Source: Anaeramoeba flamelloides (Eukaryota; Metamonada; Anaeramoebidae). Taken from it: a stretch of DNA of 64,000 bases. The position numbers were made by a program, and so were the translations under genes. Positions within the stretch are counted from its first letter, which is position 1. Each line of letters begins with the position of its first letter. The notes under the pieces were generated by a model, which did no database searches, was not told the DNA's origin, and saw only the letters and a program-made list of their open reading frames with translations. Of this stretch, positions 1-12,938 are shown one piece after another. The DNA lies in NCBI GenBank assembly GCA_027625915.1, contig JANTQA010000051.1, positions 3,100,501 through 3,164,500 of the forward strand, written 5' to 3'.

Positions 1-785
1 TTTTTTACTTTGAGAACTTTTCATGTAATTTTAACTTGTTGTAGAATTAGAAAAATAATAATTTGATTAGTATAAAATTCTTCAAAAACCAATGAATTTT
101 GAAAAATTAAATTAAAAGAAAGAAATTTAATCAATGATCATAAGAAAAGAGATTTTTCTTTTGGTTTTATACCTGATTGGTGGGTTGATTGAGGATTCAC
201 ATAGATAATACTTTTCAATAATGAAAATAATCCTACAATCTCAACTAATTCTCTTTGTAGATTTACTAACAATTTAAATACCCCAAATAATAGATACCAT
301 TAAGTGCATTCTATATTTTTAATTCTCTTGAGTTACTAAAATCGTTTGACCAATTATTTTTTAACAATACCAATTGAAATTCAAAATATTTCAATGAAAA
401 ATTAAAAATAAAAGTATATATCTTAAAGATTAGTTATCTTTACTTTGTTTTTTTTTATTGATCAATCCCATTTTGTTCCTCTTTTGGATTTTAGGGTAAG
501 TTGATATTTGAATAAGAACCTTATACCAGAAGTAAACACTTTCGCCTTGATATGTATTTACAATTTATTATTTATTTTTCTATTAGATCTGAATACTTCT
601 TCGTTATTTATGTAGGTTTTGATTTGGTTAAATATTTTATAGTGTTTTTTTAAAAACAATTTATTAATTTTTTTCTACAAGCATAAAATAAAATGCCACA
701 ATAAAAAGTTATGAAAATAACAAAAGTTAAACTATTTGAAATTTTCTGCAAAATAAATCGAACAAAATTTTGATTCAGTTTGGGT

Positions 786-1566
786 GTTTGAAGAATTTTT
801 CCGAAAATATCCGAAAATTTTTAACCACGAAAAAAACACTTTATGAACAACTTCGAAGAAACCCTAGTGTCAATATACTCAGTTTAACAATAAAATAACA
901 ATTTTACTTTCAGACAAAATATATTTTTTGAATTTTCTACATTAAGCCCCTCTAAAGAGTTTTTTGGCACTTTTTGGGTATATTTGAGTAATTTTTGATA
1001 CTTATTAGGGTAAATGCATATGTGTGCCAGGGTATAGGTATGGGTTGTGTTAGGTTAGGGTATTGGTAAGGGTTGTGTTTGTATGTTTTGGTTAAACCAG
1101 TTCCTTCTACGGAATAGGGAGTTAAGTAAAGTTTGACTTGGGTCACCATGTATATGATATGGGCATGTATTGTACTATTAGATATTACTCGGTTATTTTT
1201 GGATTGCATTTAAGATTACAAAATTAAGGGTAATGGTACACAATTAGAAATTTTCTTTACAATTACATTTTCTCTTATTTAGTCAAAACCATTCTGAAAT
1301 GATCAGAAATGTTATGTTCATCTAAGGTACCAAGCCCACTCACATAAAATGAGTTGAGTACTATTCCCAAAATTTAACTTTTTGGAATTTTGATATTTTT
1401 TGAACAAAAAAAAAAAAAATTCTACAATAATTTTCCAAATATACCTTTAGTCTGAGTATATTGACACCAGAGTTTCTTAGAAGCTGTCCATAAAGATTTT
1501 TTATGTAGTTAAAAAAAATTCTGTTATTTTCGATTTTCAGGTATTTTGGGGAATATTTGATATAGT
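786..1566. mobile_element. TIR miniature element (about 0.78 kb)
   Basis: The left end (about 788-883) and the reverse complement of the right end (about 1453-1560) match imperfectly over about 95 bases. They share the core CTGAGTATATTGACAC, then a region carrying CTTCGAAGAAACC on one side and TTTCTTAGAAGC on the other. The interior has no transposase-like frame. It contains several degenerate TTAGGG-like words, which look like chance or simple-sequence drift. This is best explained as an old non-autonomous DNA transposon. Confidence 0.5.
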
Positions 1567-2688
1567 CTTCAGTTTTCCAAAAAAAGATTTTAAAAAGAAG
1601 TAAAATTTTTAAACTTTTATTTCTTAAAATCAGCTTAAATCATTAATTTACCTTGAAATTGGAATTTTGATTATTTATTTTAATTCTTGGGGTGTGATTA
1701 TTTTGGAAAGATGAATAAAAATTTGGATCTTTTTAGTTTGCAATTAACAGTAACGTTTCTCAAAGTAGATAAAAAAAAACAAATTAATATTGTATTGTGG
1801 TATTTAATTTTACTTGTGAAATTAAAATTCATAAATGCATTTTCAGCAAGTATTTTTAATACCAAAAAGCAACGAGACACAACCAAAGTAAATAATAATT
1901 GTTTTCTAATCTTCTTGAAAATTGTTAAAAAGTGAAAATTTTTAAATTATGGTGGCTACTCCCTTAAAACTATTTATTTTTTAAAATTTTCAAAGATCCA
2001 CTATTTGACAATTTTTTTTATTTTTATTTTTTTTTGGTGTTTTTATTCATTTCGAAATTAGGTTTTTTTAAAACAATTCACAAAGTATGAACGATCTTTG
2101 TGCTATTCAAAAGTTAAAAAAAGCACAATAAATCAACACCCTTTGGATGATAAAAAAGGTCCTATCAAGATACTATATTACATTCAACAAAATAAAATAT
2201 AGAATGTTATTTTATATAATGTTTAAAACTCGATCTTTGAAAATCGAAATGATTAAAGGATAATTTGTGGAAGAGAAGATATACTATGTTAAAGATTTCA
2301 GTCAAAAAGAGCAAAATATTTTATTTTTTTTTTTTTTACACCAGCAAAATTTTGGTTTACTGTTTATTGAAAAATAATAGTAGCAAACTTTACCATCAAC
2401 ATGTCAAAATTATCTAAACAAATAAAAATAATCATCATAAATAAATTAAAGTAAAACAATTAATGCTATAATTCAAAAAGGATAAACCATATGGAAATGT
2501 TTTGAATTTTATACGCATTTTTTTCAGATTTAATCGATTTAAAAATTTTGTTTAATATCTTTTTGAGAATTTCCTTCACATTATTTTTCAACATTTAGTC
2601 ACAGTAATACCTTTTAATTATTTGAATAGCACTTCAATTTCAACCAAAATCAAACCAATGATCAATTTTCCAGAATTATTGTTTTCTC

Positions 2689-2808
2689 ATGATAATTTTA
2701 ATTGGAAGTTTATTCCAGTATCTGTATAAGAGATATGCGGAAGAACGGAAAGGGAATGAGACAAAAAGGTTTATGTGGGAAATTCTGCATTATCTAATTG
2801 ATAACTGA
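2689..2808 (+). CDS. small ORF candidate, 39 aa
   Basis: An ATG-initiated frame of 40 codons including the TGA stop lies in a pocket clearly richer in G and C than its surroundings. The product has a short hydrophobic start followed by a mixed charged region (QYLYKRYAEERKGNETKRF) that looks like real protein. TTCCAG at about 2712-2717 could be a splice acceptor, so this may be a terminal exon and not a complete gene. I recognise no family and find no partner exon nearby. Confidence 0.22.
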   Translation: MIILIGSLFQYLYKRYAEERKGNETKRFMWEILHYLIDN

Positions 2809-5800
2809 CAAAGTTTACAAATTTTTTAATTATTATTTAAATCTATTTGAGATAGAGAATTTATATTTATATTTGAATTTATTGAATGGGAATTTTATTG
2901 AAATTAATATAGGAAACAAAACCATCTTTCTCTATTATGTTTTTGAATAATTGTTTGAAAATAAGAACACGAGTTAGTACTTTTTCCTTGAAAAAATGTG
3001 TTAAATGCCTTAAGAGGCAAAATTAAAAATATCTCAAAGATTATTTTTTCTTCATTTTTTTCACGAATCTATAAAGGTACCCCCGTTTAGATAATCAAAG
3101 GTGATTGTGTGATTATTGCTAAACTCTTCAATCCAATTTCTCATTAATCGAAAAATTAATCCCATAAAAAATCTAAAACAAGTTTAATTTTACTCTTGTT
3201 TAATTTAAAAATAACCTTTTCTGATTATCGATATTCTTTGAGATTTTATCTTATTTTATCAACCAAGCATAAAAAGACTTTATAAAAGAACTGAAAATTC
3301 CTTTTTATGAAACTTTTGAACAATTAAAACATGAGAGTAACTTTTTTCAAGATGACAAATTTATTTTACCAAGTTCTTCGTCTAATTTTAATTTTGTTAA
3401 GGGACTGTTTTTATGAGGGTAAAGGACATATTTCTCTTTGAATAATTTTTCAAAATAATGATTGATCTTTCTATTTTTATGAAACTCAATCGTTTTATTT
3501 TGAAAAAGAGGGTTTGTGGTTTCAACAGCCCAAAGGACGTGTACTGTGATGAAAAATAAAATTCAAAATTAGAGTCAGGATCAAAAAGCAAAAAGTTTTC
3601 TAAACTTTCGAATTTCTTGGCACAACTAGTTTGTATTTTTCTAAATTTTTACAAAAACCATAAAAGCTCTTGAACCAAGACAAATTACATTTTAAAGTGT
3701 GGGTTAGTGGGTCAATATTGTTGTGATTTTTTTTTGTTATATTGTTTTGTATAAATTGTCAAAAAAGAAATATTTTCAAATGGTTTTAGTTAGGAAATAT
3801 TTTTTCTTGTTTAATAATTTATAAAGTCAAACCAAACAACCCTTCCAAGTTCCCATGGGTGTTAGTTTGAAACTTTAAATCATAAAGCAGGAATTTTGAT
3901 GAAAAAACAACATAACACTGGTAAAACCTAAATAAAAGAGCCAATTTATGAAAAGTCTATTCGAACTAGAAATTCAAAAAATGGAAAAAAAACATTGATT
4001 TTTTCTGAATATTACGATTTATCCCAAAAAAAACTAATACAATAATTATTTGAACCTGGTTTACGAAAGTAAATTCTTCTCAATCATAAAAAGAGTGATT
4101 AACCTTGATATTCAATATTTTTCAAAATGACCAATACTTTATATTAGTCTTATTAATTTTAAAAATGAGAATAACTTGAATGAAAACCGTTTTTAAACTC
4201 TCCTTAGTGACACGTGTCTGAATTTTGTCTCATAAAAGTGCAAAATTAATTTTTTTATAAGGGTAAATTATTTTGCAGACTTGTTTTTACTATTTTTTGA
4301 ATGCTTTTCAACCCAAGAGTTCCTTTGGTTTTGTTATTTTTCGAAAGTGGATAGAATGTATAAATTCCAAACCCTTAATTGTGACGTTCAATTTCTCCAA
4401 ATCATCAAGTATTTCAATTGGTTCCCTTTACTATCTATTTATGAAAAAACTACCCTTTTTCTTTACAGTTTACTAAAAATTAAAGAAAAAAATTAATTCC
4501 AGTTGAAGATTTCAGTTGAATACATAAACACTGTAAACACTTTTCCGAAAAAAAAAAAACCTTGAATAATAATTTACATTTGATAAAGTTATATTTGTTC
4601 TGGCAAAAATAATTTAAAAATTATTTTTTCTGATCGAAAAAGTTCTCGCAAATGAAACAAAAATCATTTTTTTTGTTTAAAGTTTGTGCTTTTCGAAATG
4701 AAAAAAAAACGAACAGTAATATTTTCTTTAATAATTTTCCAAAGATAATATTCAAAATCAAAAGGAGAAGAATAAAGTTGTTAAAAAAGTGACTAATGTT
4801 CTTGTAAATACTTACCATTAAGTTTTGTCAATCAATTTTTGACCACATGAAGTTCTAGTTCGTAAATCTTCTGAAAAGGATTTCTTATTTAAAAAAGAAT
4901 TTTTTAAAAGGTAAAATACTTTTTTATTATTTCACCAATTGCCGACTGAATACCATGTTGGTTAACAAAATAACATCCCTTTTCAATTTTACTCTATTCT
5001 GTGATAAATTCTTGTTGAATAACAATTATTTACAAGTCAATAAAATAAATTTCCAATTTTTTCCACCATCAAATTCTTCCAAATTCTTAATGAACACTAC
5101 CTTCCGGTGAAATTTGACAAATAAATATTTGAGAAGTATGAACCAAAATTAAATTCAAAAATTCTGATTTGACAATGATAAACAATCATTGTAACATTGC
5201 TTTGATCTTTTGAATTTCATCAATTATTCGATTCAGAACAAACCAGTTATAAATTTTTTCTTTTTCCAAAAAGAAATTAGATTATTGTTTAAAATCGGCC
5301 CCGCTCTGTATATTTTGGAGAACAAGTTTTTAAAAAGTAGTTAAAGAAATAAGTAGAAATAATTTTTTCAAAATTTAAAAAGGCAATGTATCTTAATTAT
5401 CCTAATAACCACCACTTTTGAGAATTCAAGAATGTTTGAATAATAGGCATTGGTTGAACTGGGGTTTAAAGTGAAAGATCTTTCACACAAATTAATTTTT
5501 TAAAAAGCTTTATTTGTTGTTTTAGAGATAAAAAAAAATATTTTTTTTTTTTTTTTAAAAACATGAGATTAAATTATTTCTATAAAAAAAATAGCTCAAA
5601 CAGAAATTTTTTAGAGCAATTAAAAGGATTACTTAATAAAAAAACAACATATGGGCGTGGGTTTCTTCAGCTAATTCTGATATTTTCCAACAAATATATA
5701 ATTTTTAAAGGTTCCAAAATAAGGATTTTATATATACCAAAAAAATCAAAGTGAGTCCGTAAATAACTTGATATGAGAACTCACAAAATTAATTTGTATA

Positions 5801-6006
5801 ATTCTCAAAAAAAAAAGCGATTTGGAAAAATAAATAATGTGAACCTGTAATCAACTTTGTTCGATAATTTATAAATGTACAGTATTTTTTTTTCAATTTC
5901 TCGAGTTCCAAAACAGTTTAATTTTTAACTTTAAAACATAAAAAAAAAAAATTAAAAATTCATTTTTTTTTTCTTTACAAAATTTTTTTATTGTAATTTA
6001 TTTCAA

Positions 6007-7282
6007 ATGAACAAAACTAATTATCAAATTATTTTACCTAAAAGTAAATCAAATGAAAAAAGCCGATCCATTAGAAAGAGTACATACCATAAAAAGCAAA
6101 GGAAAAAAAATATCAAACAAGAAGAATTGAAAATGCAAGATCAATTGAAAAGCAATTTCAAGAAAATGGGTGTTTTCCACTATGACTCGATAACATTGAT
6201 TGAACTGAGTACCTTGTGCGAACACAAAGACTTGTTTCAAACAGAATTCCAATTCTATGTACCCTTCAAGATCATTAATTTTGAAAATGAGAAAGTCACA
6301 AACAGAAATATCTGGGTCTCTGACAATAAAACATATTCCTCAAACTCTGACTTGGTTCCAATAATCATCCACAGTTCCAATTACATCCCTAACAAAACAA
6401 AATTGAAATCAACTCCTCTTGGTGCCATAATTGGGGTTACTTATTTGAACAGCAAGCCACCAATGTATAATATGAAAAGAAAAAATGGCATTCGCTCGAG
6501 ATACAGCTCCAAGCAAACAGGTTTTGTAGTTAAGATTTGTTCTTTCCAATTCCTTTTGAATAAATCTGATTTACCAAAGGTTTTCATTAACAAATCATTT
6601 TTTGGCAATGAAAAGGAAATAAAGGACGAGAACAACAACACCACTACCACTACCACTACCACCACCACCACCAATCCCAATAAAACCAACACCAACACCA
6701 ACACCAACACCAAGAACAACGAGAGCAATAATAATAAAATTCTTGATTACAATTTAAAAGATCATATTCAAGATGAAAACAAAATTGCCAAACCAATCGA
6801 TCTTTTCAAATTTGATAAAAACTTAATCAAACAAAATCAAATGGAATTTAAACTCATCTCTAACGAAACCTTAAACACAATCGAAATCAACAAATTTCTT
6901 AATTTCAATCCTTTAGAGCAAGAAATGCAATCCAATTATGACTTAAATTTTGATTTTGATTTTGATTTAAATTTTGATTATGATTTCGATAATAATTCCA
7001 ATTATGAATTTCAATTTGAAATGGATGGTTATAATTTCGATCTGGACACAATGCTTTTGGACAACTTTAACACATCCTACGAGAATAAACATTTCCATGG
7101 AAAACGTTTAAGGTAAATATAACTTTTATTATTAATTTTTTTTATATTAGATAAAATAATTCCTTTTTTTGAATGCAAAATACTAAATTTTAATACTTTA
7201 TTCAAATATTTTATTTTCTATAAAATCTCATAGAAATGAAACACTTCCAACAAAAAACCACAAAAGATTCATTCGGGATTAA
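6007..7282 (+). CDS. Rxt3-like domain protein (putative chromatin factor)
   Basis: Two exons are proposed: 6007-7112 and 7234-7282, giving 384 residues. The unspliced frame would stop just after 7112, but AG/GTAAAT there is a good donor and CATAG at 7229-7233 a good acceptor. The phase matches, and splicing replaces the stop with a 15-residue basic tail. Residues 1-50 are strongly basic. Residues about 60-195 resemble the Rxt3 family of Rpd3/Sin3 deacetylase-complex subunits: a beta-rich entry, NRNIW, a Ser-Asp-Leu-Val-Pro plus IIIHSS stretch, and KNGIRSR before a final hydrophobic strand. Residues 200-245 are a Thr/Asn tract. Residues about 325-350 alternate Asp and Phe like an acidic activation region. 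The family call rests on remembered motif order and is tentative; the gene itself looks sound. Confidence 0.6.
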
Positions 7283-7578
7283 CCAAACACGTCTTGCTCC
7301 ACTTTTGAATTGCAATATCATTTTTCCAACAAATTTTTTTTAATTAAAAACAAAAAAAATTCAAAAACTTATCAAAAGCCTAACTTTGAATTATTATTCT
7401 TAATTCAAAATGTAACAGTGTAAAAAAAAAAAAAAGATGTTATAGAATTTTAAATTCCTAATTTTGATTGATTATTTTTAAAATTGAATATAGCAAGTAA
7501 AATAGATCATAAAAATTTGTTATATTTTTTTTTTTTAGAGTGATAAATTCTTTAAACAAAAACAATCAATTTTATCGA

Positions 7579-7617
<39 letters not shown>

Positions 7618-8786
7618 TCTAAAAATGTTATCTTAGTTTTTTTATGTATTATCAAGATTTTGCCAATCTGAATACATTTTCATTTCTTTTTATTTTTACT
7701 TTTTTTTAAAAATTTGGCTTTTTTAAAAAATCAGGAAATGATATTTTTGATAAAAATGGATAAATAGAATTTACATTTTTTCATTTTTACAATATTTTAC
7801 ACTCTCATTTTTATTAAAAATTCATTTTCATTAATAAATTTTTTTACTATTTGTTAGTTATAATTTTATTAAAAATTAAAATTATCAAATAAATGGACCA
7901 TTTAAATCAAATTTTTTTTTTTTTTTTTTTTCATTTTGGTTTCAATTTTCACCCATTTTTAATACTTTTAAACATTTCTCTGAATTCCTTTGAATCTAAA
8001 TAAAAGTGAGTTTCTTAGAATGAAAAATTAAAACTTTTTCCTGAAAATAAAAATCAAAAATAAGGGAAAGTATTGAAATTAAACTTTTGTTTGGTGATAA
8101 ACAAATCTAATAAAATTTTAATTTTTATTTCTGAGATATTTAAAAGATCAATCTTAAAAGTTCAAAAAATAAAAACATTTAATTAGCGTTAAGAATCATT
8201 TTTTTGTCAAAAAATTTATCAGTATCTTGTTAAATTGTTAATTTTGAGGAATATTTTTAGAGCAATTTTAAAAAAGTGTGGTATTTTGAAAAATTGTTAT
8301 CAAGTTTCCTATATTGAAAAAAGTGAGCTCTTTTTTCGAATTAGCACTTTTTGGATGCTTGCCTTTTAAAAAAGTCAACTATCAACGTTTAAATGACAAA
8401 ATAGAGATTGGTTTGCATATTTAACTACTTTTTTTTGAAAAAAATGTACCCACTTTATCAAAATATAAAATTTGATAAAGTTTAAATTCTGATAATCTCA
8501 AAAAAAAAAAAAAAACCATACTATTTGAAAATATCTATTTTATGTTTATCCCTTTTATTAGCCTAGAAAATTTTAATGAATTTTTTAAAAGTAAAAAGCA
8601 CAGGAATTCTTATAAAACACCAAAGATGAACAATTCGAAAAAGAAAATAATAATCCAGCCTCTTTTCAGATTTATTTGATTTTTTTTGATGGTATCGTTT
8701 TTGAAAAGTAGAATGAAATTTTCTTGTAATTTATTTTTGATATTACTGCTGGGTAAATATCAAACAATTAACAAGAAAAATAAAAA
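7283..8786. other. AT-rich intergenic with dispersed repeat
   Basis: There is no gene that I can support. The stretch has long T and A homopolymers, including about 30 T near 7580-7612. About 8240-8500 is a diverged copy of a dispersed sequence seen again at about 11190-11350 and partly at 12370-12560. Shared landmarks include AATGTACCCACTTTATCAAA. Confidence 0.45.
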
Positions 8787-8787
8787 A

Positions 8788-9475
8788 AGTTAAACTGGGA
8801 AAAAAAAGGAAACACACTTTTTAATTGGGAACCTTAATAGAACCTGAAATCAAAAGGTGAAATCACGTAATAGAAGAAACAAATTTACTTTAAAGAATCA
8901 TTTAATCTATTATTTTCAATCAAACCAACCAAAAGATGTATTTAAATCTCCTTTGATTATCGAAATCTGATGAGTTGAAGATTCGGAGATCTCAAAAATA
9001 GTCGAATTTTTACAATAAATTTTTTAATAATTGATCAATACAATAAAAATCCACACCATTAATTGTAAAATTAAAAGATCAAAATTTTCATTATACTTTC
9101 TCTAAAAAAATACCAACTCTCAAGAATTTAAAATTAATTATCTAATTGACCCATTCTAAAAAGGCAAATGAATAAGACCAGTTTCTTTCTAGTTTTAAAA
9201 AATTAAAATGTTACTTTCATGATAAAATCTTTTTTTGGAAAGCTAAATGCAAATTTTGATCCATTTAATTCGCAATTAATAGTTTAATAAGCTAGTATTA
9301 AAAAAACTCTTATTGTGATTGAGACCTCCAATTTTGGTTTTGATTATTTATTTTTTCTATTGTTCATTGATCTTTCTTTTTAATTTAAGGTTACTGTGAT
9401 TCTAATATTGATTATTCCTAATTAAAAATTGTGTTCTTTAAAATAAAGTTGAACTTTTTATCCTGTTTAGCTTTT
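8788..9475. mobile_element. TIR element, AAGTTCAACA-type, with nested insertion
   Basis: The left end (about 8788-8840, with TTTTTAATTGGGAACCTTAA) and right end (about 9400-9470, with AAAATAAAGTTGAACTTTTT) are inverted relatives of the termini of the cleaner copy at 24622-25068. The element is longer than that copy because another miniature element (9062-9285) lies inside it. The right half is nearly identical to 20893-21090. Confidence 0.5.
9062..9285. mobile_element. short TIR element, AAAAGATCAAAATTTTCA family
   Basis: The left terminus reads TAATTGTAAAATTAAAAGAT followed by CAAAATTTTCATTATACTTTC. The right terminus is its inverted counterpart, starting GGAAAGCTAAATGCAAATTT. Related copies are at 20668-20890, 35085-35300, 41556-41775 and 53414-53615, all about 200-225 bases. 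The middle carries CCCATTCTAAAAAGGC, shared in form with the other copies. No coding potential is seen. Confidence 0.55.
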
Positions 9476-9972
9476 TTTCCCAAATAGTAACAGTATTTAT
9501 TATCATGACAAAAAAAACACTGGGTTAATTATTACAACAATTATATTGGTGATTTTCTTTTCATCCCTAACTAAAAAAAAAAAATTTAGAAATTGTGAAT
9601 TAAAACTTGATTTCTTAAATATTGAAGAAAAATTTTAAACAATATTATACTGACCATAGTCGCCCTGTTTAGAATTATCACCAATGAATTGACCCAAAGT
9701 GGAAAAATTTAATTTTAAAGAAAATTAAAAAAAAAAAAATTTGAAAAATTGAAAATGGATTTTTTTTGGAAAATAAAAGAAACAAAATTTTCCTTCAGCT
9801 TTCCAAAAAAAAAAGAATATAATAAAACAAAAAGTAACCCAATCCATAAAAGGGTAATCATAAGATCGCAATCATAAATTAAATAGTGAACTTTTGATTA
9901 AATCTTTAAAACATTTTAGGAATTGAATGCAAACTGTGTTCTTTGAAATTTTAAACTAAAAATTTCAAACAT

Positions 9973-10466
9973 TAGAGCAGTGAAAAAAATACCGGACATG
10001 AAAAAAATCCAGGACAAGATTTTTAATTGTGAATATTAGTAAAATTATTGTCTAATTTCATTTATTTACAATCAAATTCCTTTTTTTAAGAATCGAACTT
10101 TTTCAATTATAACCCCCCCACTTATTAGAATGATGATTGTTGAAATCACACATGTTCAAAACACCATTCAATCAATCAAAAAACAAGAAGAAAAATTATC
10201 ATTTTCCAAACTCTAGTAAACCCCTATAAAAACTTGATTGTTTTTCAAAAAAAGTTGATCTACATAGGACTATCAAACAATTACTCGAGTATTCTAGAGA
10301 CACCTTACTTTGATGAACTTTAGGTAGGTTTATTACTAATCTCATAAAAAAATTGGTTATTTATAATAAGGATTTCATTGAAATTATACAAAAATTTTAC
10401 TAATACCCACAATTAAAAATCTTGTCCGGGATTTGTTTCATGTCCGGTATTTTTTTCCCTACTATA
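9973..10466. mobile_element. TA-flanked long-TIR MITE, copy 1
   Basis: This 494-base element has about 75-base terminal inverted repeats containing GTGAAAAAAATACCGGACAT at the left and the inverted form at the right. It is flanked by TA on both sides. A second copy at 12939-13430 is closely similar end to end, so the pair moved in the recent past. The interior shows no transposase frame. TA duplication plus long simple TIRs suggests mobilisation by a Tc1/mariner-like enzyme. Confidence 0.75.
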
Positions 10467-10785
10467 CATTCATTCTTCACTCTTTTTAAATAGATTAGTG
10501 TGTTTGTTTGTTCAAAAAACTTTAAAAAAGAGATTTAAAAATTGATAAAAATCAGACCAAAAATACTTGATTAATGTATTTTACAGTTTTATCTTTTAAA
10601 GAGATATTGTGAAAAAGTTTTTTTCAAAAATTGATACTAATAAATTCTAATAAATTTCAATAAATTTTTAGTTCAATTTCCTTTTTTATAAATCTTCGAA
10701 CTGTTTATTATCAAACAGTCCAGGACAAAGAAAATTTTGAAGAACAACTAATTTTATAGAGTTTCTTAATACTTTACATTCTAAA

Positions 10786-10982
10786 ATGCATTATTCAAAG
10801 CTTGAACATAATATTTTGAAAAAGGAAAATCAAGTAAAAATTTCCAAACATAAATTACAATTTATCAGTATAAATAAGTTGGGAAAAGAGAATTTAACAA
10901 GAAAAGGTTACGGAGTCACAAAATTAAGGTAATTCATTTCTACTGTTATTATTTCAATTTTAGGAACAATTTATGGGATTAA
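10786..10982 (+). CDS. small two-exon candidate gene, 53 aa
   Basis: The ATG at 10786 opens a frame to 10928, where AG/GTAATT is a plausible donor. ATTTTAG at 10957-10963 is a plausible acceptor, and the joined frame ends at TAA 10980-10982. The intron would be only 35 nt. The product is basic and polar, for example INKLGKENLTRKGYGVTKLR, followed by NNLWD. Composition is protein-like, but I recognise no family. It lies just downstream of the MITE at 9973-10466. It could instead be a stray exon of a longer decayed gene. Confidence 0.25.
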
Positions 10983-12572
10983 TCTTCAAAAAAATTCAAC
11001 TTGAATAAAAACTAGACTATAACTAAAAATGCAAAAAAGTGAGGACTTTTTAGAAAGTGTAGACCTTTTTGAATAAAAATTTTTAAAAGTTTTAAATTTT
11101 AAAATGTGAGGTCTCAGTCTTTAAATGTAGAGTATAGTATGTAGCATGAATGAAAGAACTTTATAAAAAAACAGTCTCTACTCTATTAAAACAGGAAACT
11201 TGATAAAAGTTTTAAAAAGGTCAGCTATCAACCATTAAATGCCAAAGTAGAGATTACCTTGCATATTGAACTCCCCTTTCTTTTACAAAATGTACCCACT
11301 TTATCAAAAAAAAAAATTTGAAAAAGTTTTAATTCTGACAAAATCATTAAAAAAAAAGTTATCACTTATGAAAAATAACAATAATTAAAAACATTGGGAA
11401 TTTTAGCAAGCCCATTTTAAAATAAAATTAATCTTGCTGTTTTTGGTGATCAAATACAAGATATTATTGTCACTTCTTTAATAAAAAATAAAATTTTAGA
11501 TCTTTAAAACTATTTGATATCTCTTTGTATTAAAAGAACCCAGTTTTATAAATGAATTGAAATGAAATTTGAGAATCCAAAATTTAATTCTAATTGAAAA
11601 AATTTTTAAATTCTTTGTTTTGTGTTAGTTCTAATTTAAGAAATACCTAAATTGATATTTTGAATTTCTTTTAGTGTTGAATTTTTCGTGAGATCCTCAA
11701 CAAGATCAAGATTAAATTGATCAGTTAAAAACTAACCTACCAAGGAAAATCTTCTTAAAATCACAAGAATTTAAAAAACTTTGGATATGAAAAATTAATC
11801 CCTTTTTATTCTTGAATACCCAAAGTTAATAAAAAAGAGATCCAAGACATTTTGTTAAATTAAAAAAACTTTGCCAATAAGTGACGAAAAATATCTGTAC
11901 TTTTAAAAACTTTCGAAATTTTCCATTTGTTTTGCATACAAAACACTTTAATATTTTTTTTTTCTCAAATAATCTCCAATAAGTCAAAATTTTAAAAAGC
12001 GTGATTCGTTTCGTTAAATTTATCCATAACTAATTCAAATTTTCTCAATTACAGTAAATTGTTAGGAAATATTGAAAGTTTAATTCTAGTCAGTTTATAT
12101 AGTGTCTTCCCATTAATAGGAAACCAATCATCATCTTCTTTATTTTGTGAATCATTTGATCATTTATTCCAAACTCAAAAATTATTGAAAAGAATTAAAC
12201 ATTTTAGCTGTTTGGTTTAGTTTAATTTATTGTTATCTTAACCAGTTTGACCATAAACATAAAAAAAAAATTCATAATATCGTTAAACAAATTGATAATC
12301 TATTTGAGTGAATCGTTTGTAATCATTTTTGAGACGAGAAATTTCTTGATATCATTTTACTTTTTTAATTTTATTGAATATTTTTAGAGCTGATTTAAGA
12401 AAGTACAGACTTTTGGAAAAACTTTAATAAAGATTTACATTTTAAAAATGGAACTCTTTTTCGGTATTAAACCTTTTTGAAACTCATCTTTTTGAATAAA
12501 CCAACAACCAACCTTTAAATTTCTTGAATAGTTTGTAACCTGAACGAAAGAACTTTTTTTTCAAAAATAAAA
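10983..12572. other. repeat-bearing intergenic region
   Basis: No gene is seen. About 11190-11350 and 12370-12560 are diverged relatives of the repeat at 8240-8500. The remainder is unremarkable AT-rich sequence. Confidence 0.45.
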
Positions 12573-12938
12573 TTTTACTTTTCCTTGATTTTATCTTTAT
12601 TGAACTATATAAATAAAGGAATAAACTGATAATTCGAAATCTTTTATTTTGATTTTATTCCACAAGAAAATTTTTTTAATTAAAGATCTGATACAAAAAG
12701 ATGTTCAAATTGATTTATTATTTTTCAACAAATCCTAATATTAGGTGTGGTTTATTCGCGAAAAAAGGTACTTTTCTGAGAAATCAAAACCTTATTGTCT
12801 AAAAAAAAAAACATTTATTCACAAAAAAGAATTTATTTGCAAACAAATGAGTAGCCTTTCGAGAACAAATAAGTATTTTGCGATATATAAGTATTAGTGA
12901 AAAAGTGTTTATTATCAAAAGAGTAGGTATTTTGCAAA
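12573..12938 (+). repeat. arm of a distant 0.37 kb inverted repeat
   Basis: This segment is the reverse complement, with high identity by eye, of about 16740-17115. Shared landmarks include CCTTTCGAGAACAAATAAGT and TTTATTCGCGAAAAAAGGTA. The match resumes for about 20 bases at 13431 on the far side of the inserted MITE, showing that the MITE entered a pre-existing repeat. Confidence 0.75.

Larger units (their letters stand above)
1..6006. other. AT-rich gene-poor stretch
   Basis: Apart from one inverted-repeat element (786-1566) and one small candidate ORF (2689-2808), I see no supported gene here. Weak open stretches at 3397-3591 (-), 4281-4496 (+), 4621-4818 (-) and 5563-5754 (+) have protein-like composition. 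None has a recognisable domain or a convincing splice partner. A segment near 4826-4876 (-) has an acceptor-like and a donor-like boundary but stops in all three frames. Confidence 0.5.

Noticed and set aside
1015-1095. TTAGGG- and GGGTAT-like words suggesting a telomere remnant
   Set aside because: The words are irregular, never in tandem register, and lie inside an inverted-repeat element; a true telomeric tract would repeat exactly.
6441-6728. Val-rich minus-strand ORF
   Set aside because: It is the complement of the Thr/Asn codon repeat of the Rxt3-like gene.
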